From Bryum argenteum (taxonomy: Eukaryota; Streptophyta; Bryopsida; Bryales; Bryaceae): a DNA stretch of 64,000 nucleotides. Location of the stretch: contig CM073330.1 in NCBI GenBank assembly GCA_037043015.1, positions 3,807,263-3,871,262 on the forward strand, in the 5' to 3' direction. Numbering within the stretch: the stretch's first letter is position 1; each line of letters opens with the position of its first letter. The translations under genes and the position numbers were made by a program. This document shows, in pieces, positions 23,786-36,470 of this stretch. The notes under the pieces were generated by a model. It was not told the origin of the DNA. It saw only the letters and a list, made by a program, of their open reading frames with translations, and did no database searches.

Positions 23786-24219
23786 AACCTCAATTCCGTT
23801 AAAATGGCACAATTCCTTGTGCCATATTGCCAAAACCATGTTGTGCCAATTTGGTCGCGTTTCTGAAACGTGCCATTTTACCGGCATAATTTTGAACTCA
23901 AAATCTCAAAGATTTATGCTTGCAAAATGGCACGTTTTTTAATATCATCCACATCTTCCATTATATCAACAAATTTCTGTAATATCATCAAAAATTCCAT
24001 AATATCACACTACTTGATGAATTTTGACCTTCAAATTCTATCGAAGGGCAGTTTTTTCTCAACGGCCGCTTAGAAATATCTCTGGTTTTGAGCGGCCGCT
24101 CAGAAAAATTTGCTCTATTATGTCAAAAAAATGACAAAAACGAGTGCTGTTTTTTCATTTTTTCCACCTTAAATCGTGCCATTTTACCAGAATATTGCCA
24201 AATTAACGGAAGTGAGGTT
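23786..24219. mobile_element. AACCTCAATTCCG TIR element, copy 1
   Basis: Begins AACCTCAATTCCGTTAAAAT and ends AATTAACGGAAGTGAGGTT, inverted to the start, with ACAA on both sides (23782-23785, 24220-24223). 434 bp, non-coding. The middle holds GAGCGGCCGCTCAGAAA-type palindromic sequence. Same family as five other copies in the window. Confidence 0.85.
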
Positions 24220-24454
24220 ACAAGCAACTCTATCCTATCCTAGTAGCAAAGATAGTGCATAAAAACCAGAGCTGCTTTCTCTAAAATGCATGCCATTTAT
24301 TCATACTTCATTTTATGGGTCTGCACATTTTAGCACACTAACTAAACTTGATTTGAGAGGCAATCCAAGTAATTTCATCCAAATCCGGACTCTAAATAAA
24401 AAAGTTATGGCTCTTCAAAGTTGCTGTAGGTCTCTAAAATGTCGATGTTTGGCT
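24220..24454. other. no recognisable gene
   Basis: Short AT-rich spacer between the TIR element and copy B of the duplicated gene. Confidence 0.3.
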
Positions 24455-25309
24455 TTAGGCTTGGTTAAGGGTTAAACAAAGAATCATATTTGTTTTGACA
24501 TGGAGGTTGTGATGATGGAGATATAATCGGTGTTGTAAGTGGATGATAGTATCTTGCTTGGCTTGGACGTGCAAATCTGCTGCTGCAAGTTGATGGTGCA
24601 GTTTGTCTAGGATAGGATCATTCGGAATGGTGCCGCTCAGCACTTGGTCAATTGCTACGATTTCACTTAATTCCTCCTCAGTGAGTGTGACATGCGGATT
24701 GATGTACGGTTGGGTCACCTGATTCAGAAAGAGCAATTGACATTCAACGTTACAAAAGTACGGTACTGTCGAGGACCAAACCGGTAGATAGTACACAGCT
24801 AATACAGTAGTGCTCAATGTATCGATTGAATCATACCTCGACTTCCCGATGAACGTCTGGTAGTGGTGCTGGTAGCGGCTCGATGCGATTGTGGGTTTGT
24901 TCTGCACTGCAATTTGAGAGCTCATGTTGCGGTTGATCTCGAAACTGAACACTCGAATGTAAAACGTCTCAGTTGAACATGTGGTGAGATTCATAGTATA
25001 TATATGCTGTGCAAGATAGTTATAAGCATTTGGAAACAACTTTCTTACTAGAACTATTGGTGCATCTGACTCACGTGAAAAGAGGTAAAAAGCTGAGGTT
25101 TCAATTCTATTATGTGAAGTTATCAGGCGACTTAGATTAGCAGGAGTATGCATAACTTTGATCGTACTTTCAAGAATGATGGGTTGCACAGAGTAGTTGA
25201 TTGTGAAAAAGCGTCCTTGTTCGTGTTCTGCAGTAGCCTCGTTGGACTGCAAAGGAGTTGGCCGCTGACTGTTCGGGTCTTGGGCATGCTCGTCGCAAAC
25301 ATTGGCCAT
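24455..25309 (-). pseudogene. copy B of the unknown three-exon gene, altered
   Basis: Homologues of exon 1 (ATG 25309; MANVCDEHAQDPNSQRPT), exon 2 (24944-24837, with 12 extra bases) and exon 3 (24718-24455) are present. At the end of exon 1 the sequence before the donor GTACGATC is lengthened, making exon 1 142 nt so that it no longer joins exon 2 in frame. Exon 3 keeps VTLTEEELSEIVAIDQ but its C-terminus diverges completely (IPNDPILDKLHHQLAAADLH) compared with copies A and C. Without splicing, one open frame runs from 25657 through exon 1, both introns and exon 3 to 24455 (400 codons), reading exon 2 in the wrong frame. Probably a pseudogene, but a re-purposed transcript is possible. Confidence 0.55.
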
Positions 25310-27116
25310 CTCCTCATTCGAAAATGATTCGAAAATGAGAAACCGTTCATTTTTGAGGAACATTGTTGGGGGAACATTGTTGGGGGAACATTGTTGGGGG
25401 AACATTGTTGGGGGAACATTGTTGGGGGAACATTGTTGGGGGAACATTGTTGGGGGAACATTGTTGGGGGAACATTGTTGGGGGAACATTGTTGGGAGAA
25501 CATTGTTCGGGGAACATTGTTGGGGGAACATTGTTGGGGGAACATTGTTGGGGGAACATTGTTGGGAGAACATTGTTCGGGGAACATTGTTGGGGGAACA
25601 TTGTTTGGGGAACATTGTTTGGGGAACATTGTTCGGGGAACATTGTTCAGGGCACATTGTTTAGAGACACTTGGATGTAACGATTTGTTGCATAAGACTT
25701 TGACACCACCAAATATGAATATATACTGATTTAGAGTATTGAAGTGGCACTTTGAGACTTACAACATTTTGATGGGGGAACAATAAACAAATATTAGAAT
25801 CAATCGTGATTGTACAAATAAGAAGCTCAATTGATGATTCGATACAAATTTTCAAGGGGAAAAATAATTCTAACCCTTATGTTAATAAACTAAGCTCTCT
25901 CTCTAAATTGAAAATAAGATAACAACTACGAAAAAGCAAGCATCTAAACTCAAACCTCACTTAAAGAATTTGTCAAAAGAATTCAGAAAAAAGAAAACAA
26001 GTGGAGATTCTTTGAAGCAAAATTCATAGAGATTCTCTAAACAATGACATCTTTCCGCAAGTCCGGACTACCAAAAGCACGAAGTATCAAGGACTTAGAT
26101 CCTCCTTTGTTGCGTGTCGATTTCGCAAATTGGTTGCAATGTCTTCCCTGTGTGTATATTGAAATTGGTGATGTGAAAGATAAGACAAGTGAAAGACAAG
26201 AGGAAGGTCACGGTGATCAAGTTGTGGTGCGATCAATAGAAAAGACAGACACGATGCAGAACATAAAAAGAATACACATGTGCACAAGAGCAAGCTTTTC
26301 AGTTTATCTTTTTGTTATAGCTGAGAAAAAACATGCAAGAAATAGGGTTTGTGAGCCTCACCTTCTATCATCTAAACACGATACGGCAAAACAACACAAG
26401 AAAAGAATATTCAATCATTGATGCAAATTTTTCAATCCTAATAGAAAACATACTCAAATGCAATTTATTCCGCTTCGTGAAATTGTAGACGGCGAGCAAG
26501 GATGAAAAAGAACACTGATCACCAATTATTCAAAGAGCACTATAGTTGACGTACCTACCTATGCAAATTGCTTGTAAAAATTGAAACTTTGTTGCGTTGA
26601 GTTGTACATATGGGATAGAGACGACGGATAGAGATGAGACTCAAAACAGACGTGAAAAAGACGTGAGAGATGGGAGAGAATTGTGAGAGACGGCCAGACG
26701 GGAGAGATGCAAGAAATGGGAGAGAAATGGGACAAAGGGAGGAGAGCCGTGGGCGTTATCTTTAGTAATTTGGATATGGTAGGATGAGAGACCAAAGAAG
26801 GTGAGTGATTGGTTAGCAAATTTTTCATTTGTCATTTGTTGTTGAGGTAGCGTCCAAAGTATCAAAGCATCATCATGAATGGTAATACGAATGGTGATAT
26901 GTGCTCGAGCGGCTGGATGGAACTTCCACGCATACCAACTCATTTGAGTTGTGCTAGATTTGAATTTTAAAATAGCTCGCAAGTATTGGATAGATAGTTG
27001 CATATGCTTTCCACCATAGTTATCACCTGAACTCAAAATTCACACATCATTTGAGACTCTTTGAGAAGAGACAAGTCAAGGCTAATGCAACCTTGAGATC
27101 ACGATATAATGCTACT
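24590..27116. repeat. duplicated block, copy B
   Basis: Second copy of the block described at 16690-19670. It lacks the left ~700 bp present in copies A and C, carries the 14-bp minisatellite, has a weaker GA-rich tract (about 26600-26740), and at its right end is followed by the same TIR insertion as copy C. Confidence 0.85.
25357..25663. repeat. 14-bp minisatellite, about 22 copies
   Basis: GGGGAACATTGTTG is repeated head to tail about 22 times. Variant units (GGGAGAACATTGTTCGG) recur exactly 70 bp apart, suggesting amplification of five-unit blocks. It lies 48 bp upstream of the copy B start codon. At the same place copies A and C have a single related stretch (AACATTGTTTGGAGACAC; AACAATGTTTAGAGACAC), so the array expanded from one unit in this copy. 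Confidence 0.97.
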
Positions 27117-27547
27117 AACCTCAATTCCGTTAAATTTTCGGAATTTTATTGTGCCATTTTTCCAAATCCCATAGGAGCCGTTTTGGTCGCGCTCTAAAAC
27201 GTGCCATTTTACAAGCATATTTTTGAACTGCAGTTCAAGAGTATACTTGCCTCCAAAATGGCATGTTTTTTAATATCACACATGCACTCCATAATATCGA
27301 ATGATTTCTATAATATCACCAAATTTCCATCATATCACACATTTATTATGGTTTTTGACCTTTGGACATAGTTAAAGGGCAATATTTCTGAACGGCCGTT
27401 CAAGAACATTGTTGTTTTTGAAATGCGGTCAAAATTATTTACCTATCATGTCAAAATTCGACAAAACCTTACGTTATGTTTTTCATTTTAAGCACCCCCA
27501 AAAGCGCCATTTTACTAGAATAATGCCATTTAATCGGAATTAAGGTT
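27117..27547. mobile_element. AACCTCAATTCCG TIR element, copy 2
   Basis: 431 bp from AACCTCAATTCCGTT to TAATCGGAATTAAGGTT, flanked by TACT on both sides (27113-27116, 27548-27551). Internal GAACGGCCGTTCAAGAAC palindrome. It sits at the right end of block B at the same site as copy 4 in block C. Confidence 0.88.
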
Positions 27548-27551
27548 TACT

Positions 27552-30009
27552 CTTATGTTAAAAGTGGGCATTGGTGATACTATAGAGTGATGCTATTTGA
27601 GGTAGGGCTGCATGTCAGTCAACAATGTACAGACTTCACAAGCTTTTCAAAGGTCTGAGAATTTTATCAATTGTGATCAACCACAATTTTTTTCACTCAT
27701 TATAATTCTTTTCTTATTACTTCAAAAGCATAGAAAAGTAAGATGTTCAAAAGGTTTAAGATGAATCTATAAAAAAAAATCAAAATATTCTATTCTATTT
27801 TTGAATTACTGTAAGAAATTGAAATTAACTTGTAATAGCCCAATCAACCGTCTCATGGTCAACACTATTTTTGGAAGATTGCTAGCTTAAATATATTACT
27901 AAAAAGCAAAAACATACCTCATAAGTTTGCAATCTATGGATTTAATATTGAGCATCCCTTCAAGTGAGGATGTTCCAAAGATTATTAGCTTGACATTTAG
28001 TGCCAAGAAGAAAACATGTTGGAAGAATTCTTGGGTCAAGAAAGTTACATTTTATACAAAAAATGTTTCCATATAATGATTTTTTTCATTGATTTTTTTA
28101 TTCATATCTTCGAATGTTCACCCTAAAAAGCATCTCAAGAACTTATGTGGACAGTTGTGGCTATGTGTGTTTAGGTAATATCACTTATTCTTCTAAAAGG
28201 TTTTACAAGATTTTCTTTAAATTCTAGAACCTTATACAAGTTCCTCGAAGTGTTCACAAGCTTCCACATGAATCTATTGGTTTCCAAAAGGTTTCCTATA
28301 GATCTACATGTTTTAGGAGCTTCCTTGAGCTTTCCGAGAAGGTTCCACATGACCTTTCAATGAAGATAGTATGATTTTGAGTTTTATTGGTACCATGATA
28401 AATTCTCCAAATTCAATCAATTGTACATTCTCCAATGTGTTATTACTTATTAGTACCATAAATACTTCAAAATTCAATATCTTGGTATCTATTGACCCGT
28501 TGCAATTTGATTGTTTTCCACATCTCTACAAAAGAATCCGCTTCCAAAGACACCTCATGCGCCTCAATCCGACAAGCGATACCCAAGATCATAAGGTCAC
28601 TTGCTGGAAAAAAGAAAAAAGAAAAAAAGAAAAAACTACGTGCCTTAAATAATAGAAGAGCAAAAGTTACATAAAGGTTTGTATTGTTTAGCGATTTTGC
28701 TCAAATTCACTTTTAAGCCCGCGCACGTGAGGGTTATGGGAGGTTAATTCGCTTCTTGTTTGTAATTATCAACCTCTTTACAAGCGAGAAGATTTGTTGT
28801 TTACGAGACTTTGCTAAGTCATATATCAATAAGCCTTAATGCTCCAAGATCCTATCTAGACTCTAGAGTTGCTTGAGCAAGTAAAGCTGACAAGATTGAT
28901 GTGAATCAAGTAGGAAAAGCATAAAAAAGGTGCTTCTAAAATCACGTAGTAGTCATAGTCAACGTAAAACCAACACTAATCGACCTAAAAGGCGTTAGCC
29001 ATTCTTTGCTAGGAGGTTATTGCCTCTCCACTGGGATAAGAGCATGTGTGCAAGGGCTATCGAGGAATAGTTGTTTGGTCAATAGACTTCTACGTAAAGC
29101 ATGAACAAAAACTTTAGGTTGTATGCTCAAATAAGAGTGTAAGCATGAAACTTTCTAAACTTTTGAAAATGAGCAAAAACATATTTAGACCAAAGTCTAA
29201 GCCAACCAATTAGTGATCACAACACATTCCGAAAAAATTGGTGACCATTGTCTCCACCAACTTCCACTCCAATATAGATCTATGCCAAATATTTTTCCAT
29301 GTGGAAGATATTAAGATGAGCCAATGTCAAGTTCCAATTCAACTAAATGACGTTACTAAATTGAGGATTAAATTTTTTAAAAGTCTCCACCACTTCACGT
29401 ATAACTCTAAGTTGCTTGAATATCATGTGGGTGGTTTCTTTGCAATTTTGGCCTTCTTCACAATGTCTTTAGCAAATTTGAGCTAGGTAAAGTACATGAT
29501 TTAAGTATCAAACATGACTGTCAATTTTACTGCATGTAGTGCTAGTGTGCTACACCTAGCGTCCACCCTGAGAGGGGTTAGTAGTCCTATACCACTGTTG
29601 TTATGTCCTGTGGGCATATCATCAAGGGTAGGTCGAACGGAAACTTTATTCACGCCAACCCTCACGGGTCTGGTGTTCTTCTTCTTCTTGTGCTACACGT
29701 AATCTTGAGATTTAAAATTTCCAAGAATTGAAAGCCATCAACTGGACTTCTTCTTCGTGTATTTATGATAGTCACCACATTTCACTCAAAATAGTGGAAC
29801 CCAAACTTGAAACTCAAAACTGAATTATATAACAACTATGCACTAGTGGAGGTACATATCAATTTTTGGAAGATTTTTTGTATTTTTAACTTTAGAATCT
29901 TGAAGGCAGTAAACATCAGGAGAATCATAAACACTTCAACCATTATTTGGTTGTACACCATTTGTGAGATCCTAACGATCAATGCTTACAATACACCATT
30001 TTTGATACT
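27552..30009. other. long AT-rich stretch without recognisable gene
   Basis: Only short ORFs, none with recognisable motifs or convincing splice sites. 27548-27590 continues the duplicated flank shared with 34595-34636. Nothing else structured was seen. Confidence 0.35.
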
Positions 30010-30429
30010 AATCCTTAATTCCGTTATTAAATGGCGTTATTAACTTATTTCGGTAAAGTGGCGCTTTTTGGGGTGCTTAAAATGAAAAAATAACGTTGGT
30101 TTTTGTCAAGTTTTGACATGATAGGGTAAATATTTCTAACCGCATTTCAAAAACAACAATGTTTTTGAATGGCCGTTTAGAAATATTCCCCTTTGTAAAA
30201 AATGTGTGATATTAAGAAAAATTTAGTGATATTACAGAAAACACTTATTATTACAGAGTATATGTGTAATATTAATAAACATGTCATTCTGTAGGCATGA
30301 ATACTTCTGAACATCAATTCAACAATATGCTTGTAAAATGGCACGTTTTAGAATGCGAGCAAAATGGCTCATATATGTGATTTGGCAAATTGGAACAAAG
30401 AATATCGCCAATCTAATGGAATTGAGGTT
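30010..30429. mobile_element. AACCTCAATTCCG TIR element, copy 3
   Basis: Starts AATCCTTAATTCCGTTATTA and ends CTAATGGAATTGAGGTT; flanks TACT (30006-30009) and TATT (30430-30433), a 4-bp duplication with one change. The interior order (GGCGCTTTTTGGGGTGCTTA first) shows it lies in the opposite orientation to copy 2. Confidence 0.78.
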
Positions 30430-30433
30430 TATT

Positions 30434-31149
30434 ACCCAAGAGACATAGTTTACTTTGTACAAAAAAATGAACAAATAATGAATAAATAAATAAATAAAAT
30501 AAAATAAAATAAATAAATAAATTTTGTCGTCATTGCCTGTCCAACTAATTTTAACATTTACATTATGTACAGTACAACTAATGCAAAAAAATAAGTTGAA
30601 ATGAGAATACCCAAGATGATATGATACAATGGTATAAAACATAAAGTAGTACAAATATTAATACCCTTGAAATTAGAGCTATAAAACTCCCCTTAAAATA
30701 TTTACCTTCATTTCAAAACACCCTTGAACAAAAAATATCCATGAAAAGAAATTCTTTGCGTAAATAATGGCCTTGTAATGATGAAAATAGCCAAAACTTT
30801 TACAAAGGAAATATAGTCCAAAAGTCAACCCTTTGCACTCAAATTTACGCCTTATTTTTATACATCTTCGGTTTTCTCAAGGTTTCTACCACCAAAACTT
30901 GACTCTAATTGACAATCATCCCAAAAATTGAAGCTAAAATCAAACGATAAATGAAGGACATATAGCTCCTTAAATATCATCCATTTATTCACATCCTTTT
31001 TTCAGTGAAGAAACTTCATCCGAGATCCAATACCAAAAAAATTTGGATCAAAAAATTTGGTACTCAGAAAATTCTTAGTCCCATTTTAAGATAATAACTA
31101 AGTTAAGAATTCATGAAAACATCCTTTGGATTTCCCATAATAGGCTCCC
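30434..31149. other. no recognisable gene
   Basis: AT-rich; contains a run of AATA/AAATA repeats at about 30480-30522 and no coding signal. Confidence 0.35.
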
Positions 31150-34100
31150 AATGGCAAAACAGCTCCCACGGCTGGGGAGGAATGGAGGATGCCATAGTGG
31201 TTATCTTTTATGGTCAGTGACTCCTTCTGAGTTACCTTTAGAGAAGGTGCAATAAAGAAAAAGAGCACGAACAAGCACGAGCACGAGAGGTAAGAAGTGT
31301 AGAAATCGAGTTAGTCCACATGTGGCCACTTCCGTGCGTCCATGTCCCGACCACAACTCGATTTGAAGGAGAAAAAAACGAGGAGGTAGGTTGGAAAGTT
31401 ACCGTCTCGGCCCCTCCTCCTTCTCCTTACTCAATGAGTCAGCAACATTTATAACTACATCACAAATCACCATCCTATTCCTAGTCTAGCTAGTACATTT
31501 CACTTCGTCAAGTGTCTGATCCGGCTATGGTAAGTCCTCGGATTCACTTGGTGGCGTGCCTTGGTGGATTCACAAAAATCTCCTCAGTACGAACACTAGG
31601 GCCTGAATTCACCCCGATAATATCCTGAACAATGTCCCTACTAGATAACTCAATGCAAAGCTCATACATGTTTATCAAAGTAGCATTGATCGTACTTAAG
31701 GTCTTCCTCTAATTCTGCGTTGTCTCCCCGTTGTCGACTAATTCGCAGACCGATTCGCAGAGTACTGGCGCGTGATGTCTGCGAGCACGCTCAAAAGCTC
31801 CCCTTCTTGTTCTGGAGTGAGTCCTGATTGCATAGGATCATCTGGGAGGGTGCCGCCCAGCTCTTGGTCCATTGCCACGATTTCACTTAATTCCTCCTCA
31901 GTGAGTGTGACATGCTGAGCGATGTACGGTTCCGTCACCTGATTCAGAAGAGAAAATGCAATTCAACGTTATTAAAGAACGAAACTGTCGAGGACGAAAC
32001 CGATAGAGAGTACACAGCTAGAACAGTAGCACTATATCGACTGAATCATAAACCATACCTCGACTTCTGGTAGTGGTGCTGGTAGCGGCTCAATGCGATT
32101 GTGGGTTTGTTCTGCATTGGCATTTGGGAGCTCCTGCTGCAGTTGATCTGGAAACTGAAAACTCGGATTTGAAACGTCTCAGTTGAAGATGTGGTGAGAT
32201 TCATAGTACATATATGCTGTGCAAGATAAGTATAAGCATTTGGAAACAACTTTCTTCCTGGAACTATTGGTGCATCTGACTCACGTGAAAAGACGTCAAA
32301 AGCTGAGGTTTCAATTCTATCGTCAAAAGTTATGAGGCGACTTAGATTAGCATGAGTATGCATAACTTCGATCGTACCAGAATAATGGGTTGCACGGAGT
32401 GGTTGATTGTGAAGAAGCGTCCTTGTTCGCGTTCTGCAATAGCCTCGTTGGACTCCGAAAGAGTTGGCCGCTGACTGTTCGGGTCTTGGGCAGGCTCGTC
32501 CCGAAAGTTGGCCATGTCCTGAAAGAATGAAGATGTTTTCTTGATTCAAAAAGGAGAAACGGTTTAAGGGAACAATGTTTAGAGACACTTGGATGTAATG
32601 ATTTTGTTGTATAAGACTTGAACACCACCAAACATGAATTCATGCAAATTTAGTGTATTGAAGTGGCACTATGAGATTAACAGCATTCTAACATGATGGA
32701 GGTACTTGTAAACAACAATTAGAATCATCTCTCATTCTGCAACTTAGAAGCATATTCGATGATTCAAAACAACATTTTAAGGGCAAAAATAATTAAAACC
32801 CTTGTGTTAACAAACTAAGCTATCTTTTGATTGAAAACAAATGACAACTACGGAAAAGCAAGCATCTACACTCAAACCTCCCTTTGAGGAATTTGTCAAA
32901 AGAATTTAGAAAATATAAAACAAAAACAACAGAGATTCTTTGAAACAAAAAGCATAGAGATTCTCTGAAATATGGCGTCATCTGTAAATTTTTTGGAGGT
33001 GCGGATGGCCTCAAGCTAGGAGTATCAAGGATTTAGACCGGGCTCCTTTCCTATCATCCTACACCAATATCTTAAAGAACACTATGTACGGAAGACTTAC
33101 AATTCGTGAGCGGAGGGTTACGTGCAAGCTCTGTCGCGTGTTGACTTCGCAAATATGTTGAGATGTCTTGCGTTTCCGTGATAGTTGTCCAAATTGGTCA
33201 TGCAAAAGATAAGAGGAAGGGCACAATGATCAAGTTGTGTTGCTTTCAAGACAAAAGACACACGGTGCAGAACATAAAAAAAATACTTAGACATGTGCAC
33301 AAAAGTAAGCTTTTCAATTTTTCTGATGGCTAGCTGAAAAGAGACTTGCAAGAAACACGGTTTGTGAGCCTCACCTTTTATCATCTAAACACGTTACGCA
33401 AAACAACAGAAGAAAAGACTATTGAATCATCGATGCAAATTTGCAATCGTAATAGAAAACATCAAGAAATGCAGACTATTGCGCTCGTGGAACTGTAAAC
33501 GGCAAGCAAGGAGAAAAAAGAACACCGATCACCAAGCATTCAAACAGCACAATAGTTGAGATACCTACTTGTCCAAAGTGCTTGTAAAAAGTTCTGAAGT
33601 GAAGTGAAGCTGTGTTGCGTCGAGTTGGACAAAATCAATGGGTTATGCAAGAGAGGACGAGAGATGGGATAGAGACGCGAGAGAGACACGAGAGATGGGA
33701 TAGAGACGCGAGAGAGACACGAGAGATGGGAGAGAGATGCGAGGGACGAGACTCACGAGAGAGATGCAAGAAATGGAGAGAGATGGAAGAAAGGGAGGAG
33801 AGGAGTGTGAGCAAGGGGCGTTATATTGCGCAATTTGGATACGGTAGGATGAGAGACAAAAGGGGGCCTCGCAAGACGGATGATTAGTTAGCAACTTTTC
33901 ATTTGTCATTCGTTGTTGAGATAGCGTGTAAAGTATCAAAGTATCATCATGAATGATAATACGAATGGTAATATGTGCTCAAGCGGCCGTATGGAACTTC
34001 TACTCAAACCAACTCATTTCACGTGTGATAGTATTGAGTTTTAACATAGCTCGCAAGTATTGGATAGATAGTTGCATATGCTTACCACCATAATTATCGG

Positions 34101-34190
34101 CAGAACTCAAATTTCACATATCCTTTAAGGCTCTTTTGTAAACAAACGAGTCAGGGCTAATGCAACCTTGAGTCACGATATAATGCTACT
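31150..34190. repeat. duplicated block, copy C
   Basis: Third copy of the block; closest to copy A over most of its length, including the left end (GGAGGATGCCATAGTGGTTA) and gene exon 3. The GA-rich tract is at about 33650-33810 and contains a local duplication of GAGATGGGATAGAGACGCGA. Confidence 0.85.
31738..32515 (-). CDS. three-exon gene for an unrecognised small acidic protein, copy C
   Basis: Exons 32515-32378, 32154-32059 and 31938-31738 join in phase 0 at GT/AG borders to give 144 aa. It begins MANFRDEPAQDPNSQRPT; exon 3 encodes the same 66 residues as copy A (HVTLTEEELSEIVAMDQEL ... SANRSAN). Exon 1 differs from A at a few positions (FRDE for IGDE, SESNEA for SQSNGA). An intact frame in two copies, with unchanged splice borders, is the main argument that the gene is real. 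Function unknown. Confidence 0.6.
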
Positions 34191-34594
34191 AAGCTCAATT
34201 ACGTTAAAATTGGTGGTACTCTTTGTGCCATTTTTCCAAATCCCATAGGAGATGTTTTGGTAGCATTCTAAAACGTGCCATTTTACAAGCATATTTTTGA
34301 ACTTCAGTTCAAAAGTATTCATGCCTCCAAAATGGCATGTTTGTTAATATCACACATGTACTCCGGAATATTAAATGATTTCAATAATATTTTCATAATA
34401 TCACACATTTATTATGGTTTTTGACCTTTGGACATAGTCAAAGGGCAACACCTCTGAACATCCGTTCAAGAACATTGTTGTTTTTAAAATGCGGTCAAAA
34501 TTGTTTACATATCATGTCAAAACTCGACAAAACCCAACGTTATTTTTTTCATTTTAAGCACCCCCAAAAGCGCCATTTTATTGAAATTGAGGTT
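34191..34594. mobile_element. AACCTCAATTCCG TIR element, copy 4
   Basis: 404 bp, AAGCTCAATTACGTT to TTGAAATTGAGGTT, flanked by TACT (34187-34190, 34595-34598). Same insertion site as copy 2, so it was duplicated together with the block rather than inserted separately. Confidence 0.85.
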
Positions 34595-34639
34595 TACTCT
34601 TACGTTAAAAGTGAGCATTAGTGATACTATAGACTCAAT

Positions 34640-35340
34640 GCCAGTTTAACCAATTTTAGCATCTACGTCATATACAGCTAAATGCAAAGAAATCAGTTCA
34701 AAATGGGAATATCCAAGATATTATGATTTAAATAGAACATGTAATATTACAAGTATAAATACCCTTGAAATTAGAGCTACACAACCACCCTTAAAATATT
34801 AAATTTCAAATTTCAAATTTCCAGTGAATAATCCAAGCATATACCTCTGGTAATTCCAACCTCCAAGTTTTACAGCCACACAAAATCTAGGGCACTATCG
34901 TACCACCATAGCAGGTTCTGTCCTCAAGAAATGATTTTTTTTTTTTTTTTTTTTTTTTTTGAAAAATTAAGGTTTGTCTGCCAGAAATAGATTTTTTTGA
35001 AATTCGTAATTTTATTATTTTGGACAAGTCCTAACCCGTGTCCTCCGGACACGGACATCAAAAAGGTAAGATCGAAATTTATGAAAACATGTAAAAAATC
35101 CAGACCTAGGTATAAAAAAAGTAATTATACCCTATTGAGAATTCTCCAACTACGTATTTCTTTTTATACCCGAGTTTAAATTTTTAGTTTTTTACATGTT
35201 TTAAAATAAAAAAATTGATCGGCCCTTTTTGATGTCCTAGTCCGAAGGATATAGGTTAGGACTTCTATATACCGATGTCCTTTGGACAAAAAAAATAAAA
35301 AATAAAAAAAAATAAAATGGTATTCAATTAATTAGTGAGT
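34640..35340. other. no gene; poly-T run
   Basis: Contains an uninterrupted run of about 26 T at 34935-34960 and AT-rich DNA with short ORFs. Confidence 0.4.
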
Positions 35341-35344
35341 AAGT

Positions 35345-36470
35345 TCCCCTCGTCCCATGGGTAAGTACTTTATTTGGTGCTCTTCAAAAACTACACCCTA
35401 TCCTCGGTTCCCTCGTAAATGGTCTTCCTACTTTTTAAGATTTATAGCATGTCCCGCGTTCCCTTTTTCTGGGTTACCCATGCTTTGGCCCGTTCCCCGT
35501 TCTCATCATTTCTTCTGTGTTTCAACAACTTTCCTTTTTGGTTTCAGTCATTTGTTCCTAGTTTCCATCATTTGTATGTAGTTCCCATCATTCGTTCTTG
35601 GATCTCATTATTTGTTAATAGTTCTCATCCTCCTTTTGTAATTCTTATCCTTTAATCTCGATTACTGGTTCCCCTCCGGTGTTCCCTTGATCTCCCCTCA
35701 AGTGACTCTTTCTTTGCTCCCATTTTTATGTTCCATATTCCTTGTCTCTTTAACTCCTTGTATTTTTATTATTGGGATCTAATAAACTCTTAATAACAAC
35801 CACATACCATTTAGAGAACTCTTCAAAATCTTTAGAACAGTTACTCTTTATGTCGTGTATACATGACCAACTGATAATGGCCATGACCATGCATGTCTTT
35901 GATTAATTTCTCCCCCTCATCCCAATGGATGAGCTTTTTATTTGGTGTTCCTCAAGAACTGATCCCTATCCTTGATTCTCTCGTTGATTGTATCTCCTTG
36001 CTTTATAAGAATTTTAGAATATCCTTCATTCCATGGATCCCTACTTCCCAGCTGTCCTCTGTTCTATTCTGGTTCCCCATTCTCTTTTTCTTTACTAATC
36101 ACTCCCAACCTCTAATTTCCCATTCGTGGTTTCCATCCTTTGTTCCCGATTCCGGCTCCTCCATCTGGCCATCCCCCAATTTCCCTTCTTGGTTTCATCA
36201 TTTGTTCCCAATTTCCATAATTTGTCCCCAGTTCCTATCATACATTGACATGTGGTTCTCATTATTTGTTTTTGTTCCCATTCTCCGTGCCCAATTCCTA
36301 GTTCTTGCTCCATGTTCCGTTGATCTCCACTTTACTCCTTACTTTGCTCCATTTTACATGTTCAACATTCCTTGTCCCTTCAACTCTTGTTATGTTAATG
36401 AGATTTAATAAATTCTTAATAACAATCAAGTACCACCTACGGAAATCCTTCAAAATCTTTAAAACTCTTC
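35345..36470. repeat. diverged tandem duplication of ~550 bp, pyrimidine-rich
   Basis: Two copies (about 35345-35880 and 35912-36460) share landmarks in the same order: CATGGGTAAG/AATGGATGAG, TTTATTTGGTG, CTCAAGAACT-like, TTCCCATCATTTGTTCC-like C/T-rich runs, ACTTTGCTCC and TTAATAACAA. Long pyrimidine-rich stretches create ORFs (35893-36408) that I do not consider genes. Confidence 0.7.

Noticed and set aside
25302-25729. Several plus and minus ORFs of ~100 codons over the minisatellite taken as separate genes
   Set aside because: All are the same 14-bp repeat read in different frames; stop-free repeats always give such ORFs.
33612-33887. Arg/Glu-rich ORF in block C as a coiled-coil protein
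   Set aside because: Derived from a GA-rich simple repeat tract also present in blocks A and B.
35357-36408. Plus ORFs rich in Phe, Ser and Pro as membrane proteins
   Set aside because: Pyrimidine-rich duplicated DNA produces hydrophobic translations by composition; no start context, splicing or homology.
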